From Sphingobacterium lactis (GTDB taxonomy: Bacteria > Bacteroidota > Bacteroidia > Sphingobacteriales > Sphingobacteriaceae), in the NCBI RefSeq assembly GCF_011046555.1, contig NZ_CP049246.1, positions 2,728,001-2,792,000 of the forward strand: DNA of 64,000 nucleotides, in the 5' to 3' direction. A model generated the notes under the pieces. The model made no database searches. It worked only from the letters and a program-made list of their open reading frames with translations, and was not told where the DNA came from. Every line of letters begins with the position of its first letter. Within the stretch, counting starts at the first letter, position 1. The position numbers were made by a program, and so were the translations under genes. Positions 17,307 through 26,120 of the stretch are shown piece after piece.

Positions 17307-18141
17307 GTGATAATGGGCTGTCTATTAATTCTTTTGCTTCTTTCAATAAAACTTCCTGTTTATCCTTAGGCAGCTGAATGGTGTTCAGGACTTCCGGTTT
17401 TTTAAGGAGGTCTTTCACCAGGATAATCTGGTTCTTGAGCAACATCGCCTTATCCTGACTGCTCAGGTTGGTCAGGCAGGTTACCGGATATTCACCGTTG
17501 TTATCCACGCGGGTCTTCAGGCATTTCCCCTCAGGGTAATTCCAGGAAAGCATGTTCAGCTTGTAATGATTGGCAAAGGCAATCGAATCCGTTGTGAAAT
17601 AGGCATTGGTAACCAACCAACCATCAGAGAATTGGAGGTTCTGGCCGAAGAATGTATAATTGATCCCGAGAATATCTTCTTTTCTCGATTTATAGTACAT
17701 CGGCGTGGTCACCGAGACCTTCGCGTCTGCATCGTTCCGGAATTTACATTCCACGGCAAATAATTTTCCGTCCTTCAGTGCTACCACATCCAATTCATGG
17801 CTTACGGCATGACCCTGTACGGTTTGTCCGGTAACGGCTTGGAAGCCATCTTCCTGAAATAAGCGTGCGATCCATTTTTCGAAATAGAATCCTTCGGGGC
17901 CCAGTTCCCGCAGTGCTTTCTTCAGGCTGTACCGGGCAGCATACGAGTCCTTTTTACCGCGCAGCGACGTGAAGGCCAATTCGTACAGCTCCTTGGTGCT
18001 GATGCCGTCGTAGAGGGAACCTTTGATATTCTCATAAACGAGGTTCACTTCCTGTTCGCTCGCTCCAGAGCGGGTCAGGGAACGTCTCAAGGCTGCTTCA
18101 TCAAACGGAACCAGCTCTCCAGAATATTTCTTTACTTGCAT
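17299..18141 (-). CDS. ATP-cone domain fused to a PD-(D/E)XK (Mrr-like) nuclease domain
   Basis: This 280-residue protein has an N-terminal ATP-cone (about 1-78, VKKYSGELVPFDEAALRRSL to ARYSLKKAL), as in NrdR and ribonucleotide reductases. A restriction-endonuclease-like core follows (about 85-200). Its catalytic pattern is visible: HELDVVAL (Asp118) then LFAVECKF (Glu131, Lys133). The remaining ~80 residues are helical. The ATG at 18141 is preferred because MQVKKYSGE is the natural ATP-cone start; an in-frame ATG at 18204 would add 21 residues. Function is unknown; it may be a nucleotide-sensing DNA-cleaving or repair protein. It is coupled to the LOG-family gene. Confidence 0.85.
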   Translation of the reverse strand: MQVKKYSGELVPFDEAALRRSLTRSGASEQEVNLVYENIKGSLYDGISTKELYELAFTSLRGKKDSYAARYSLKKALRELGPEGFYFEKWIARLFQEDGFQAVTGQTVQGHAVSHELDVVALKDGKLFAVECKFRNDADAKVSVTTPMYYKSRKEDILGINYTFFGQNLQFSDGWLVTNAYFTTDSIAFANHYKLNMLSWNYPEGKCLKTRVDNNGEYPVTCLTNLSSQDKAMLLKNQIILVKDLLKKPEVLNTIQLPKDKQEVLLKEAKELIDSPLSHE

Positions 18142-18252
18142 AAATCCAATTTCTATTCGTGAATGTACTATAATATTCCCATCCCTAACAAATTTTATTC
18201 CCAATCGGAAACATTTTCCTTTTTCGAGCGTTTATAGGATAAGGTTTAAATA

Positions 18253-18555
18253 ATGACAAATATGAGCGGTATATTAAATTTTGCAATTGATAAGGTAAAA
18301 ACAAAGTTGGATGAATCCTGCGAATATGGAAACTTAGGTACATCGGAACGTATTCTATCGGTTATAGCTGGTGGTTTTATTATCGGTATGGGAGCACGTA
18401 AGTTGTTCTCCAGCCCGTTGACCGCTATTTCCGGATTGACACTCGGTGGTGCATTGGTATTCAGAGGCGTTACTGGCTCGTGTCCGATCAAGGAGGCGGT
18501 TGAAGGTAAGCAACCAGATGCTACCGTTGTTGAACATAGGTATTTTGTGAAATAA
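18253..18555 (+). CDS. DUF2892 (YgaP-type) small membrane protein
   Basis: A 100-residue protein. RILSVIAGGFIIGMGARKL and LTAISGLTLGGALVFRGVTG form two closely spaced membrane helices and end with the GSCPIKEAV motif typical of DUF2892 (inner-membrane, rhodanese-associated YgaP tail). No rhodanese domain is attached. It may be started at 18253 or at the in-frame ATG at 18262. It is divergent from the ATP-cone gene and followed by a terminator. Confidence 0.85.
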   Translation: MTNMSGILNFAIDKVKTKLDESCEYGNLGTSERILSVIAGGFIIGMGARKLFSSPLTAISGLTLGGALVFRGVTGSCPIKEAVEGKQPDATVVEHRYFVK

Positions 18556-18575
18556 CAATTTCACAACACATTTTT

Positions 18576-18612
18576 AAAATCGGTTTCATAACTTATGGAA
18601 CCGATTTTTTTT
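18576..18612 (+). terminator. Rho-independent terminator
   Basis: The stem AAAATCGGTT/AACCGATTTT with an inner TTCATA/TATGGAA pairing is followed by eight T in the gap between the DUF2892 and sirtuin genes. Confidence 0.85.
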
Positions 18613-18625
18613 AATTCAAGATTTT

Positions 18626-19309
18626 ATGAAGAAGATAGTCATATTTACGGGAGCTGGCATTTCCGTGGAGAGCGGTCTGCCGACTTTCCGCGGGACGGAT
18701 GGACTTTGGGAAGGCCATCGTGTGGAAGATGTTGCGACCCCCGAAGCTTGGGCGCGAGACCCCGACCTGGTACAGGAATTCTATAACCTACGGCGCAAGA
18801 ACTGTATTGCCGCCCAACCGAACAAAGCCCATCTGGCATTGGCGGCACTGGAAAAAGACTACGATGTCCATATCATCACGCAGAATATCGATGACCTGCA
18901 TGAGCGCGCCGGCAGCACTAAGGTGCTGCACCTGCATGGTGAAATACGGAAGTCGCAATCCTCGTTGGATCCTAATCTGGTCTATGCTATCGCGGGGGAT
19001 GAAATTCGCAAAGGTGACCGATGCGAACGTGGGTCACAGTTGCGTCCGCATGTGGTGTGGTTCGGGGAGGCGGTGCCCAATATGGTGCCGGCCTACAAAC
19101 TGGCGCAGGAAGCAGATGTCTTCGTGACCATCGGGACATCCCTGCAGGTGTATCCGGCGGCCAACTTGATTTATGAGACAAAACCCGATTGCCGACTGAT
19201 CCTGATTGACCCCAATGCCGATGAATATCGCGTGCCACCTGTGGTGACAAAAATTTCCGAAAAAGCATCGGTAGGCGTGGATTATTTGGCGGATTTACTA
19301 GCCAAATAA
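18626..19309 (+). CDS. cobB: Sirtuin (NAD-dependent protein deacylase), class III-like
   Basis: This 227-residue Sir2 protein has the NAD loop FTGAGISVESGLPTFRG (7-23), QNIDDLHERAG (86-96) and the catalytic His of LHLHGE (His104). Tyr53 and Arg56 in FYNLRR are the YxxR pair that binds succinyl/malonyl acyl groups in SIRT5 and CobB, so desuccinylase activity is likely. The zinc site is unusual: only one Cys (DRCERGSQLRPHVVWFGE) is left where four are expected, so the protein probably lacks structural zinc. It is cytoplasmic and monocistronic. Confidence 0.93.
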   Translation: MKKIVIFTGAGISVESGLPTFRGTDGLWEGHRVEDVATPEAWARDPDLVQEFYNLRRKNCIAAQPNKAHLALAALEKDYDVHIITQNIDDLHERAGSTKVLHLHGEIRKSQSSLDPNLVYAIAGDEIRKGDRCERGSQLRPHVVWFGEAVPNMVPAYKLAQEADVFVTIGTSLQVYPAANLIYETKPDCRLILIDPNADEYRVPPVVTKISEKASVGVDYLADLLAK

Positions 19310-19403
19310 TATTTTTAACAAATGTGTATATGCATATTTATCAGTTAATTATAAAAAATATATAAAGTATAACTTTTAATTAAAGTGATGGTTTAATCCA
19401 AAT

Positions 19404-19442
19404 AAAAGCCTGAAACAAAATAATATTTTGTTTCAGGCTTTT
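19404..19442. terminator. Bidirectional terminator
   Basis: An 18-bp perfect stem AAAAGCCTGAAACAAAAT/ATTTTGTTTCAGGCTTTT with a 3-nt loop and T-rich flanks lies between the sirtuin gene and the convergent small gene. Confidence 0.85.
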
Positions 19443-19494
19443 TAAATTATTAATGCTATTATATTCAGTGTTTTATCACATTTAAATCAACTGT

Positions 19495-19740
19495 TTATTG
19501 ATATTTGTTGTAGGTATCTATAATTGCGGTTCTCATCTGGCCAAAAAGACCAACGACCTGCTGAATGAATTCTTCATCGAGCATTTCGAATACCCCATTG
19601 ATACCGCCGACCACATCGGCCTCGGCTAATTTATAGGATTGTTCCAATGTGCCCTGTTCGAATTTGATGATAAATTTTTGATTCATACCAAAGATGGTAA
19701 TCTTGCAATCTGGGTGGGGTAACTCTGCTAATACACGCAT
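19495..19740 (-). CDS. Conserved small hypothetical protein
   Basis: An 81-residue soluble protein beginning MRVLAELPHPDCKITIFGMNQKF and ending FGQMRTAIIDTYNKYQ. I recognise the general type (a small protein common in Sphingobacteria and Flavobacteria) but no function. The ATG at 19740 is chosen. An in-frame upstream ATG at 19830 would run through the gdhA terminator and add 30 unlikely residues. Confidence 0.75.
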   Translation of the reverse strand: MRVLAELPHPDCKITIFGMNQKFIIKFEQGTLEQSYKLAEADVVGGINGVFEMLDEEFIQQVVGLFGQMRTAIIDTYNKYQ

Positions 19741-19799
19741 ATTAAAAATTTTTATGATCAAGGATCTGCCTACCAAAACTGAAATGTTGGCGGCATAAA

Positions 19800-19826
19800 A
19801 AAGTTCCGACCATGCTGGCCGGAACT
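19800..19826 (-). terminator. Terminator of gdhA
   Basis: On the minus strand, AGTTCCGGCC...GGTCGGAACT forms a stem followed by TTTTTTA, beginning about 30 bp after the gdhA stop and before the next co-directional gene. Confidence 0.75.
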
Positions 19827-19854
19827 CCAAAAATATAAATTATAACCAATATAA

Positions 19855-21192
19855 TTACACGACACCTTGCGCCTTCATGGCTTCGGCTACTTTGATGAAG
19901 CCGCCTATGTTGGCACCTTTGAGATAATTGACATAGCCATTGGGCTCTTTTCCGAAACGAACACAGGTCTTGTGGATGTTTTCCATGATCAACTTCAACC
20001 GATGGTCTACTTTTTCAGGAGACCATTGCTGCCCGATCGCATTCTGGGACATCTCCAATCCGGATACCGCAACACCACCTGCATTGGCGGCCTTGCCCGG
20101 TCCAAAATGGATTTTTGCCTGGTGGTAAACTTTGATGGCTTCCGCCGTGGATGGCATATTAGCGCCTTCGGCCACGATCGTACAGCCATTCTTCACCAGT
20201 TTCTTCGCGTCAGCTTCATTGATTTCATTCTGTGTAGCACAAGGCAGGGCTATATCGCACTTAAATTGCCATGGATTTTCCTTCGCATGGTAGCTGGCAG
20301 TTGCCGGATACTTTTTGGCGTATTTGGCCAAATCTCGGCCCAGCGTGCCTAGATAGATCAGCTTTTCGATAGTGAACCCATCCTTATCGTAGATAGTTCC
20401 CTGGCTATTGGAAAGCGTAATGACCTTGGCGCCCAGCTGGATTGCCTTTTCGGCTGCGTAGTACGCCACATTTCCCGCGCCGGAAATCGCGACGGTCTTG
20501 CCTTCGATAGATTCGTTGTTGTAGTCCAATATGCATTGTACAAAATAGAGTAGGCCATAGCCCGTAGCTTCCGGACGGATATAGGAACCGCCCCATTGGA
20601 TGCCTTTGCCGGTCAGGACGCCTGTAAAGTTGTTCTGCAAGCGTTTGTACTGTCCGAATAGGTAACCGATCTCACGCGTGCCAACACCGATATCACCGGC
20701 AGGAACATCCGTTTCTGGACCGATGTGGCGCTGCAGCTCCGTCATAAAGCTCTGGCAGAAGCGCATGATTTCCGTATCGGATTTGCCTTTTGGGTCAAAA
20801 TCCGAACCGCCCTTACCGCCGCCGATCGGAATTCCCGTCAGACTGTTCTTAAAGACCTGTTCAAATGCCAAAAATTTCAATATGCTCAGGTTCACATCCG
20901 GAGCAAAACGAAGACCGCCCTTATACGGGCCGATCGCGGAATTCATCTGCACCCGATACCCACGGTTTACCTGAATCTGGTGCTTATCGTCAAGCCAAGC
21001 TACACGGAAGGAAACGACACGTTCCGGTTCCACCATGCGTTCCAAGATCTTCAGGTCAATGAAATCACTGCGATGCTCGATCACATAGGGAATCAAATCC
21101 TCAACCACTTCGGTGACAGCTTGTAGAAATTCAGGTTCATTGGGATTCCGCTGGTCTACAAGTTTGATGAAATTCTTAAAATTAAGGGACAT
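19855..21192 (-). CDS. gdhA: Glutamate dehydrogenase, NADP-type
   Basis: The 445-residue enzyme is of the hexameric type (about 450 residues). It has the substrate/catalytic region PIGGGKGGSDFDPKGKSD (catalytic Lys), PAGDIGVGTREIGYLFGQYKR, and the Rossmann motif TVAISGAGNVAYYAAEKA. It converts 2-oxoglutarate, ammonium and NADPH to glutamate in the cytoplasm. The SGAGNVA loop and family length fit the NADP-dependent biosynthetic form, but cofactor choice is inferred. It is monocistronic. Confidence 0.97.
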   Translation of the reverse strand: MSLNFKNFIKLVDQRNPNEPEFLQAVTEVVEDLIPYVIEHRSDFIDLKILERMVEPERVVSFRVAWLDDKHQIQVNRGYRVQMNSAIGPYKGGLRFAPDVNLSILKFLAFEQVFKNSLTGIPIGGGKGGSDFDPKGKSDTEIMRFCQSFMTELQRHIGPETDVPAGDIGVGTREIGYLFGQYKRLQNNFTGVLTGKGIQWGGSYIRPEATGYGLLYFVQCILDYNNESIEGKTVAISGAGNVAYYAAEKAIQLGAKVITLSNSQGTIYDKDGFTIEKLIYLGTLGRDLAKYAKKYPATASYHAKENPWQFKCDIALPCATQNEINEADAKKLVKNGCTIVAEGANMPSTAEAIKVYHQAKIHFGPGKAANAGGVAVSGLEMSQNAIGQQWSPEKVDHRLKLIMENIHKTCVRFGKEPNGYVNYLKGANIGGFIKVAEAMKAQGVV

Positions 21193-21298
21193 TTATTATT
21201 AAATATTTATTTGAACTACCGCAATATTACCAAAAATATCATAAAAATACCAATTATTTGTGTTTTTAATTAATGCATTGTATTCTTTAACTTTACGT

Positions 21299-22321
21299 AT
21301 GAAAACAATTTCTGCATTCGATTCCCATATGGAGCAGGTCGGCTATGGTCGTTTATCGCTCCTGCAACAGGTCAGTCCTTTGGTACATCTCCGGCAGCTG
21401 AGTAAGCGTATCGGAACAGACATTTATATGAAGCGCGATGACCTGACAGATTTGGGACTAGGAGGAAATAAGCTGCGGAAATTGGAGTACCTGCTTGCGG
21501 AGGCCAAGAAACAGGGCGCCAACCGGATCATAACCGTAGGGGCAAGGCAGTCCAACCATGCTAGGTTAACAGCCGTGGCTGCACGCATGGCAGGGTTCAC
21601 GGTCGATTTGGTACTCAAGAATGCCGTCCCTCAGGATACGGAAGATTATCAACTCAACGGCAATATCGTGTTGGATAATATTGTCGATGCACGCATCTAT
21701 GAAATTCCAAATGACGGCACGGCATCCGCATATATCAGTTCCCTCATCAAACATTATGAAGAAGCAGGTGACCGGGTATATTTCATTCCGGTAGGTGGAT
21801 CCAATAAGGTCGGCGGTTTTGGCTATGCACGTGCAGCCTATGAGATCGTGGAGCAATGCCGCTTTTTGGATTTGGATTTCACGAAGATTGCCTTGGCTAC
21901 AGGATCTGGCGGCACCCACGCCGGTTTACTTGCAGGCTATCACCTGCAGGATCGAGCAGATGTACGCATCCAGACTTACAACGTACAGATCGATCGGGAG
22001 CCGTTGCTTACGGAGACACAGACCATCTATCAACAGATTCTGGCGGAATTTGCCGCAGGTTCCAAAACAGATATGGGAAGCATACAGGTGAGCAATGCCT
22101 ATGTGGGCGAACAATACGGTATTCCATCCCCAGAAACACTGGAAACCATCAAATTATTGGCACAAACAGAAGGTATTTTCTTGGATCCCGTTTATACGGG
22201 CAAGGCTTTTGCCGGTATGCTGGGCGATATCAAAAAGGGGTTGTTTACAGCAGGGGAGCCCATCCTCTTTATTCATACCGGTGGTATTCCGGGAATTTTT
22301 GCTTACAGCAATTGGTTTTAA
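21299..22321 (+). CDS. PLP-dependent D-cysteine desulfhydrase / ACC deaminase family protein
   Basis: This 340-residue fold-type II PLP enzyme has DDLTDLGLGGNKLRKLEYLL carrying the Schiff-base Lys, QSNHARLTAVAAR, the PLP-phosphate loop ATGSGGTHAGL and the C-terminal IHTGGIPGIFAY. The family splits D-cysteine to pyruvate, H2S and ammonia, or deaminates 1-aminocyclopropane-1-carboxylate. Which reaction applies cannot be read here, though D-cysteine desulfhydrase (DcyD) is common in this phylum. The ATG at 21299 is preferred over the one at 21260, which adds an atypical N-terminus. Confidence 0.88.
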   Translation: MKTISAFDSHMEQVGYGRLSLLQQVSPLVHLRQLSKRIGTDIYMKRDDLTDLGLGGNKLRKLEYLLAEAKKQGANRIITVGARQSNHARLTAVAARMAGFTVDLVLKNAVPQDTEDYQLNGNIVLDNIVDARIYEIPNDGTASAYISSLIKHYEEAGDRVYFIPVGGSNKVGGFGYARAAYEIVEQCRFLDLDFTKIALATGSGGTHAGLLAGYHLQDRADVRIQTYNVQIDREPLLTETQTIYQQILAEFAAGSKTDMGSIQVSNAYVGEQYGIPSPETLETIKLLAQTEGIFLDPVYTGKAFAGMLGDIKKGLFTAGEPILFIHTGGIPGIFAYSNWF

Positions 22322-22361
22322 TTTCCTATTTTAGAGACATCAACCTATTGCCAATCGATTT

Positions 22362-23261
22362 ATGCACCGAAAAGAATTTTTAAAATCACTAGCACTCTTG
22401 ACCGGTACGGCCCTCACTGCGGATGCATTTGCGGGGTTAACATCACCCATTCAAGCAAGCCCGTATAAAAAAGGAATCAGTTATTACATGATCAAGGAAG
22501 AGCTCTCCGTTTTGGATAAGTTTAAATTGGTCAAGGATCTGGGGTTCGATGGCATTGAATTCAATACCCCGCTGGAAGTCCCGATGAAGGAGATCCTGTC
22601 GGCGCGCGACAAAACGGGAGTAGCCATACCTAGCACGGTCAACAAGGACCATTGGAACAAGCCACTATCGGATCCCAATCCCGAAAACCGCAAATTCATC
22701 GTTGAGTCCATTGGTCGTTCCCTACAGGAGAGCAAGGAAATGGGGGCCGATACGGTTTTGGTCGTTCCTGGTGTCGTAAGTGAGCAGGTCAGTTACAAAA
22801 CGGCATTTGCCAATGCCCTGGAGAGCGTTCGGAAACTCATTCCTTATGCCGAGAAAACGGGGGTGCGGATCGGGCTGGAAAATGTATGGAACAATTTTAT
22901 CCTGAGTCCGATGGAAGCGCTGGCTTTTCTGGATGCGATAGACCATCCGATGGTAGGCTGGTATTTCGACCTGGGGAATGTGCTGCGCTATGGCTGGCCT
23001 GAACATTGGCTGGAAGTGCTCGGTGAACGGATTTTCAAGCTGCATGTCAAGGAGTTCAGTCGCAAGATCATGAATGAGGAAGGCATGCGTAAGGGATTTT
23101 CCGTTGAATTGGGCCAGGGCGATGTCAATTGGCCGGTGGTGATGAAAGCCATCCAGGCATCGGGGTATAAAGGGGAGTACCTAACTTTGGAACTCGGCGG
23201 TGGTGATCGAACTTATCTCGAAAAGGTATCCCGACAATTGGATATTATCCTCCTGAATTAG
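22362..23261 (+). CDS. Sugar phosphate isomerase/epimerase family protein (exported)
   Basis: A 299-residue xylose-isomerase-like TIM-barrel protein (AP_endonuc_2 superfamily). The N-terminus MHRKEFLKSLALLTGTALTA resembles a Tat-like leader, though it has HRK rather than a twin Arg. The barrel carries LGFDGIEFNTP, IGLENVWNNF (metal Glu), GWYFDLGNV (metal Asp), IFKLHVKEF (His) and LTLELGG. Relatives include hydroxypyruvate isomerases and myo-inositol catabolic enzymes, so the substrate is unknown. It follows the PLP enzyme by 40 bp and probably shares its transcript. Confidence 0.82.
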   Translation: MHRKEFLKSLALLTGTALTADAFAGLTSPIQASPYKKGISYYMIKEELSVLDKFKLVKDLGFDGIEFNTPLEVPMKEILSARDKTGVAIPSTVNKDHWNKPLSDPNPENRKFIVESIGRSLQESKEMGADTVLVVPGVVSEQVSYKTAFANALESVRKLIPYAEKTGVRIGLENVWNNFILSPMEALAFLDAIDHPMVGWYFDLGNVLRYGWPEHWLEVLGERIFKLHVKEFSRKIMNEEGMRKGFSVELGQGDVNWPVVMKAIQASGYKGEYLTLELGGGDRTYLEKVSRQLDIILLN

Positions 23262-23274
23262 GGGAGAAGGACAT

Positions 23275-23311
23275 AAAAAAACACCGGTAATCGAAAGATA
23301 CCGGTGTTTTT
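23275..23311. terminator. Bidirectional terminator
   Basis: The stem ACACCGGTA(A)TC/GATACCGGTGT with a GAAA loop is flanked by A6 and T5 between the convergent isomerase-like and dnaJ genes. Confidence 0.9.
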
Positions 23312-23348
23312 GCATACCTAATAGGTAAGTATTCATTAAATAAACAAA

Positions 23349-24500
23349 TTATTCGAAGTATTCCTTGATGCGCTCAAAGAATGATTTTTCGCTTTTTCCA
23401 GGTTGAGGTTTGAAGTTTGCTGAACCTTTCAGTTTTTCCAACAATTCCTTTTCCTCCTTTGAAACCGTTTTTGGCGTCCATACATTCACGTAAACCAGTT
23501 GGTCACCCTTGTGGTAGGAGTTCACCTCCGGCACACCTTTACCTTTCAGGCGCAAGATCTTGCCACCCTGTGTTCCAGGTTCGATCTTGATCTTCGCCTT
23601 TCCATCGATGGTCGGTATTTCTACGCTGGTTCCCAGCGCTGCATCGGCAAAATTCACGTACAGGTCATAGATGACATTGATGCCATCGCGTTTCAATGTT
23701 TCGTGCGGCACTTCTTCCACCAGAATGATCAGGTCTCCAGGGATTCCGCCGCGCGGCGCTGCATTCCCTTTGCCACTCATGGACAGCTGCATGCCTTCGC
23801 TTACCCCTGCAGGGATATTGATGGAGATGGTTTCTTCGCCATTCACCAAACCTTCGCCTTTACAGCTAGTACATTTTGCGGTGATCTCAACTCCTTCACC
23901 ATTACAGGTCGGACAGGTGCTGGTGGTCTGCATCTGGCCAAGGATCGTATTGGTGACACGACGGACCGCTCCGCTACCGCCACAGGTATTACAGGTGTGG
24001 TAGGAATTCTTGTCTTTCGCGCCAGAACCGTCACAGGTGCTACATTTCACCTTTTTGTTGACTTTCACTTTCTTCTCTACACCCTTGGCAATTTCTTCCA
24101 GCGTAAGCTTTACTTTGATGCGCAGGTTGGTTCCGCGTTGCACGCGACGGCCGCCACGTTGGCCGCCGCCACCGCCACCGAAGAAGCTCTCAAAAGGGTT
24201 GCCACCACCGAAGATATCCCCAAATTGACTGAAGATATCCTCCATGTTCATGCCGCCACCGCCATAGCCCGAAGCAGAGTTCCCCGAATGACCGAATTGG
24301 TCATAACGACGACGTTTCTCCGCATTGCTCAAAATCTCATACGCTTCGGCAGCTTCCTTGAATTTGTCCTCCGCTTCTTTATCACCAGGGTTTTTATCCG
24401 GGTGATACTTGATCGCTAGCTTTCGGTAGGCAGTCTTGATCTCTGTCACCTCAGCTGTCCGGCTTACGCCAAGGACATCGTAATAATCTCTTTTTGACAT
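23349..24500 (-). CDS. dnaJ: Chaperone DnaJ (type I Hsp40)
   Basis: The 383-residue co-chaperone has a J-domain with HPD at 33-35, a long Gly/Phe-rich linker (about 70-120), four zinc-binding CxxCxGxG repeats ([32 protein letters not shown]) and two C-terminal substrate-binding domains. It stimulates DnaK ATPase. It lies 10 bp after grpE in the same operon. dnaK is not in the window. No HrcA/CIRCE element was seen upstream of grpE. Confidence 0.98.
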   Translation of the reverse strand: MSKRDYYDVLGVSRTAEVTEIKTAYRKLAIKYHPDKNPGDKEAEDKFKEAAEAYEILSNAEKRRRYDQFGHSGNSASGYGGGGMNMEDIFSQFGDIFGGGNPFESFFGGGGGGQRGGRRVQRGTNLRIKVKLTLEEIAKGVEKKVKVNKKVKCSTCDGSGAKDKNSYHTCNTCGGSGAVRRVTNTILGQMQTTSTCPTCNGEGVEITAKCTSCKGEGLVNGEETISINIPAGVSEGMQLSMSGKGNAAPRGGIPGDLIILVEEVPHETLKRDGINVIYDLYVNFADAALGTSVEIPTIDGKAKIKIEPGTQGGKILRLKGKGVPEVNSYHKGDQLVYVNVWTPKTVSKEEKELLEKLKGSANFKPQPGKSEKSFFERIKEYFE

Positions 24501-24510
24501 GGTATTAATC

Positions 24511-25029
24511 TTATTGGCCTACAACAACTTTGGCAAATCGAATCACGCTATCGTTCATCAGATAACCTTTTTCGATCACATCGATTACTTTATTCTTTAA
24601 ATCGTCCGAAGGTGCAGGGATGGAGGTAATGGCTTCCTGGAATTCAGGGTCAAAAGGCTGACCGATGACATTGATTTCCTTAACACCAAGTTGGTCCATT
24701 GTTTTTTGCAGTTTATTGTACACCAAATCAACGCCCTGTTTTACCGGGTCATCGTTCGGGATATCTTTCATGAACCCTAAGGCGCGATCAAAATCGTCCA
24801 ATACAGGCAATAATTTGATGATCACGTCCTTGCCAGCCGATTGTAGCAATTCTACTTTCTCTCTGGAGGTCCGTTTCTTATAGTTGTCGAATTCCGCAAA
24901 TAGACGTGCATATTTGTCATTTGCTTCTTGCAGTTGGTTTGTCAGATCTTGGGTCTCGGTAGAAGTGTTCTCTACGTGCTCATCCGAATTGAATTCCGGG
25001 TCTTGCATATTCTCGTTTTCGTTCATCAT
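24511..25029 (-). CDS. grpE: Nucleotide exchange factor GrpE
   Basis: The 172-residue protein has an acidic disordered N-terminus ([16 protein letters not shown]), a long coiled coil with [15 protein letters not shown], and the C-terminal beta domain [18 protein letters not shown]...[25 protein letters not shown]. It releases ADP from DnaK. It is the first gene of the grpE-dnaJ pair. Two adjacent ATG codons could serve as start; the first is given. Confidence 0.97.
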   Translation of the reverse strand: MMNENENMQDPEFNSDEHVENTSTETQDLTNQLQEANDKYARLFAEFDNYKKRTSREKVELLQSAGKDVIIKLLPVLDDFDRALGFMKDIPNDDPVKQGVDLVYNKLQKTMDQLGVKEINVIGQPFDPEFQEAITSIPAPSDDLKNKVIDVIEKGYLMNDSVIRFAKVVVGQ

Positions 25030-25089
25030 CGCTCTGATAGGTATTAATTACACTTATGAGATGCGTAGCAACAATTTTGTTGCCAACAC

Positions 25090-25144
25090 AAAAAATCCGA
25101 CATGCTGTCAGTATTTCCGAAGACGTACTGGCAAATATGTCGGA
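25090..25144 (-). terminator. Terminator after ftsE-like gene
   Basis: On the minus strand, TCCGACAT/ATGTCGGA arms enclose a second GCCAGTA/TACTGAC stem and are followed by TTTTTTG. This separates the ftsE-like gene from grpE. Confidence 0.8.
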
Positions 25145-25165
25145 TTGTAAATTTATTGTCAGCCT

Positions 25166-25849
25166 TTAGATGCTGACATTGTCATGCAGGCCTCCATCAG
25201 CAGTCTTCAGGATACGTGCAGGCATGTTTCTGATAATTTGGTAATCATGTGTGGCCATGAGTACAGCCGTTCCGGAAGCGGCGATATCGCGCAGCAACAG
25301 GACGATTTCCTCGGAGGTTGCCGGATCCAGGTTTCCTGTCGGCTCATCCGCCAGGATGATCTCCGGATTGTTCAGCAAGGCACGGGCAATCACCACGCGC
25401 TGTTGCTCACCACCCGATAGCTCGTGTGGCATTTTCTTCAACTTGGAGCGAAGACCTACTTTTTCAAGTACATCAACGATCCGGTTCTCAATCTGCGCAC
25501 GCTCGCGCCAGCCCGTCGCACGTAGCGCGAACTCCAAGTTCTTCTCTACGGTACGGTCGTTCAATAAATGGAAGTCCTGGAATACAATGCCCAATTTACG
25601 GCGTAGGAAGGGAACATCGTTCTCGTGGAGCTTCTTCAGGTCAAAGCCTGCCACCATGCCCTCGCCGTTCGCAATGTACAGGTCACCATAGATGATTTTC
25701 AATAAACTACTCTTACCAGAACCTGATTGACCGATTAAATATAAGAATTCGCCCTGCTCGATATCCAAATTGACATTGGATAGCACCAGGTGCTTCTGTT
25801 GGTATATTTCTACGTTCTTCAGCTTGATAACGGTATTTGTTTCTCTCAT
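25166..25849 (-). CDS. FtsE-like ABC transporter ATP-binding protein
   Basis: The 227-residue ATPase has Walker A GQSGSGKSS (40-48), signature LSGGEQQRVVIARAL, Walker B EIILADEPTGNLDP and an H-loop (LMATHDY). The KIIYGDLYIANGEG segment and compact length resemble FtsE, which with FtsX controls cell-wall hydrolases at division. No ftsX is adjacent, so LolD/MacB-type use cannot be excluded. The ATG at 25849 is chosen; an upstream TTG at 25867 lies inside the preceding gene. It starts 8 bp inside the coding end of the small upstream gene on the same strand. Confidence 0.82.
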   Translation of the reverse strand: MRETNTVIKLKNVEIYQQKHLVLSNVNLDIEQGEFLYLIGQSGSGKSSLLKIIYGDLYIANGEGMVAGFDLKKLHENDVPFLRRKLGIVFQDFHLLNDRTVEKNLEFALRATGWRERAQIENRIVDVLEKVGLRSKLKKMPHELSGGEQQRVVIARALLNNPEIILADEPTGNLDPATSEEIVLLLRDIAASGTAVLMATHDYQIIRNMPARILKTADGGLHDNVSI

Positions 25850-25856
25850 GGTTCTT

Positions 25857-26060
25857 TTATAGTTCAATTTTTTTTATCTGGCCAAAAGGAAGTTCCCGGA
25901 CAATATCCATGATATAGTCCGCTTTATCTCCTAAGCCAATCTTGTCTAATGATTTGTCTGGTCTATCTACGCGGAAATAAGCCAAAAGTGTGAATGCATC
26001 GTCGCGCAATTGCACATAATCTGGAATCTTCGCCACACCTTTCACCTTAATAACATACAT
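25857..26060 (-). CDS. Small conserved hypothetical protein
   Basis: A 67-residue protein (MYVIKVKGVAKIPDYVQLRD to GQIKKIEL). It has a beta-rich start and a short helix, and no signal or membrane segment. The start is the ATG at 26060; a TTG two codons upstream is less likely. The end of this gene runs up to the ftsE-like start, so they form an operon. Function is unknown. The tight coupling suggests a shared role or shared expression. Confidence 0.7.
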   Translation of the reverse strand: MYVIKVKGVAKIPDYVQLRDDAFTLLAYFRVDRPDKSLDKIGLGDKADYIMDIVRELPFGQIKKIEL

Positions 26061-26120
26061 AGTCAAACAAAATTATAATTTTTTACGAAATCCCAATGAT
26101 ATAACGTTAATAAATGCGAT

